64,000 nucleotides of DNA from JABDIP01 sp965227455 (GTDB taxonomy: Bacteria > Pseudomonadota > Alphaproteobacteria > DSM-16000 > Inquilinaceae): NCBI GenBank assembly GCA_965227455.1, contig OZ245752.1, positions 5,146,001-5,210,000 on the forward strand, in the 5' to 3' direction. The position numbers were made by a program, and so were the translations under genes. A model generated the notes under the pieces. The model was not told where the DNA came from and did not search any database. It was given only the letters and a program-made list of their open reading frames with translations. Shown here one piece after another: positions 62,956 to 64,000 of this stretch (positions are counted from its first letter, which is position 1; each line of letters starts with the position of its first letter).

Positions 62956-63999
62956 CTAGCTCCCGGGGGACCCGAACCGGCGCCTTGCCTCGGTCTGCAG
63001 GCGCAGGTCGCGGACCATGCCGTCGATGGCGGATTCGTCGGAGACGTTGGCATAGCGCAGCTCGGCATCGGCGTAACGGTTGATCTCCTGCAGCACCATC
63101 TCATGGGTGATCGGATTCATCAGCTCTCCGATCATGCTGGACTTGGTGTCGTAGTCCTTGGCCAGGAACAGCTCCGGGTTTTCCATCCACTCATCCGGAA
63201 GTTCCACATCCATCGCCCGCACCTTGATCGCATCGGTGATGTTCTTGATGGCGCGGCCGGTGAAGCGCTCGTCGACCTCCTGGATCGCCTTCAAATAGGC
63301 GCCCAGCTTGGCGATCGTGTCGAGCTTGCCGTGGCGCTTGTCGACCGCCTCCAGGATCGCCTCCAATTGCGGCTCCGCCGGACGGCTGTGCTTCTCATAG
63401 GACGCGGTGACCGCACGGCGCAGCTCCTGGGCCCCGTACAGATCGTGCTTGCCGACCGGGATCTTGTGATTGGAGCCCAGCAGCAGGTGCAGAATGTCGA
63501 TGTAGTCGGCCTCGGTCTGCGGCCCGTCGACCAGGAAGCGGGCGCCGGCGCGCTGGCGCAGCGCATCATCGACGTTCTCCGGGTAGTTGGAGAACATGCC
63601 GAAGGAGCAGTTGCCGCGCACCACCGTGTTGGCGCCGGCGAAGCTCTCCATCAGGACGGCGGTGATCTCCTGCTGGCCCGAGGATGACTGCCGGTCGCCG
63701 CGCCGGCCGGCGATCTGGTCGATATCGTCGATGGTCCCGAGTCCGATGACATGCGGATCGAGCACGGTCTGGATGAACGACTTGGCGTTCTGCGCCGATT
63801 TTCCTTGGTAGGAGTCGATCGCCTCGCTGGACAGGTTCTCATAGCGGAACGGGTAGCCGGCGGCGTCGCTGTAGTCCTTCAGCAGCCCGGCCAGCATCTG
63901 GATCAGGGTGGTCTTGCCGGTGCCGGGCTTGCCGTCGCCCAGGAAGGTGAAGATGAAGCCGCCCAGCTCGACGAACGGGTTGAGCTGGCGGCTGAAATC
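62956..63999 (-). CDS. AAA+ ATPase (N-terminus outside window)
   Basis: The frame is open to the window edge, so the start lies beyond 64000. The visible 347 residues contain Walker A 'GKPGTGKTT', a Walker B-like 'GLGTIDDIDQIAG', sensor-1-like 'CSFGMFSNYPENV' and an arginine-finger-like 'ALRQRAGARF'. A helical C-terminal part follows ('LFLAKDYDTKSSMIGELMNPITHEMVLQEINRYADAE'). It is likely a ring-forming remodeller. DUF6638 and DUF1523 follow on the same strand and are the probable partners. The substrate is unknown. Confidence 0.85.
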   Translation of the reverse strand, partial: DFSRQLNPFVELGGFIFTFLGDGKPGTGKTTLIQMLAGLLKDYSDAAGYPFRYENLSSEAIDSYQGKSAQNAKSFIQTVLDPHVIGLGTIDDIDQIAGRRGDRQSSSGQQEITAVLMESFAGANTVVRGNCSFGMFSNYPENVDDALRQRAGARFLVDGPQTEADYIDILHLLLGSNHKIPVGKHDLYGAQELRRAVTASYEKHSRPAEPQLEAILEAVDKRHGKLDTIAKLGAYLKAIQEVDERFTGRAIKNITDAIKVRAMDVELPDEWMENPELFLAKDYDTKSSMIGELMNPITHEMVLQEINRYADAELRYANVSDESAIDGMVRDLRLQTEARRRFGSPGS

Positions 64000-64000
64000 A

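Overview
The window is GC-rich bacterial chromosome with tightly packed genes and strong Shine-Dalgarno sites. Several families are largely alphaproteobacterial: TrcR/DUF1013, DUF1192, DUF1465, DUF4169, DUF1523, DUF6638 and paired DUF465 proteins, plus a ROSE-type thermometer in front of hsp20. The three TRAP-type binding proteins and permeases and the many sugar and organic-acid dehydrogenases fit a free-living heterotroph, perhaps a Rhodospirillales-like lineage. I cannot name the genus. No phage genes, transposases, rRNA or CRISPR array were seen.

Layout. 1-9 kb: the end of a 5-oxoprolinase gene, a DUF4406 protein, a TVP38/DedA-like membrane protein, a DUF1194 protein, an FAD-dependent D-lactate-type dehydrogenase, DUF4169 and a large AsmA protein. 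9-14.6 kb: a CmcJ-like oxidoreductase and a LysR gene, then an operon (flavin/PNPOx-like protein, Tat-exported isochorismatase-like hydrolase, secreted alpha/beta hydrolase) divergent from a second LysR. 14.7-28.8 kb: sugar metabolism, with a DhaK-DhaL dihydroxyacetone kinase, an ABC sugar importer lacking its ATPase, a ROK regulator, a ThuB/ThuA-like pair, a second Gfo/Idh/MocA enzyme with a sugar isomerase/epimerase, a GH1 glycosidase and a LacI regulator with a visible operator. 28.8-36.5 kb: zinc alcohol dehydrogenase, SDR, HisD-like dehydrogenase, a full TRAP transporter and a divergent LacI regulator, resembling dihydroxypropanesulfonate (hps) loci. 36.5-39.5 kb: MarR regulator with operator, orphan TRAP binding protein and PhzS-like flavin monooxygenase.

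39.5-49 kb is mostly core functions: FumC, PurE-PurK, a GGDEF protein, 6-phosphofructokinase, TrcR, a quinone oxidoreductase, small DUF proteins and heat-regulated Hsp20. 49-57 kb: a 0.7-kb AT-richer gap, a protein of unknown function with a caspase/DUF4347-like His/Cys arrangement, propionyl-CoA synthetase, a DsbA-family protein, and a TetR regulator with a near-perfect operator beside an IorAB molybdenum hydroxylase.

57-64 kb is the least ordinary part. On the minus strand it carries an AAA+ ATPase (cut by the window end), DUF6638 and DUF1523, then about 1.1 kb without a protein gene that holds two abutting degenerate tRNA-like elements and further hairpins, then a slipin (SPFH) gene and a Pcm-like methyltransferase. 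Slipins next to tRNA-like RNAs recall RNA-repair (RtcR/RtcB) loci, but no RtcA, RtcB or RtcR gene is visible here. Three families of long inverted repeats are scattered between genes throughout the window.
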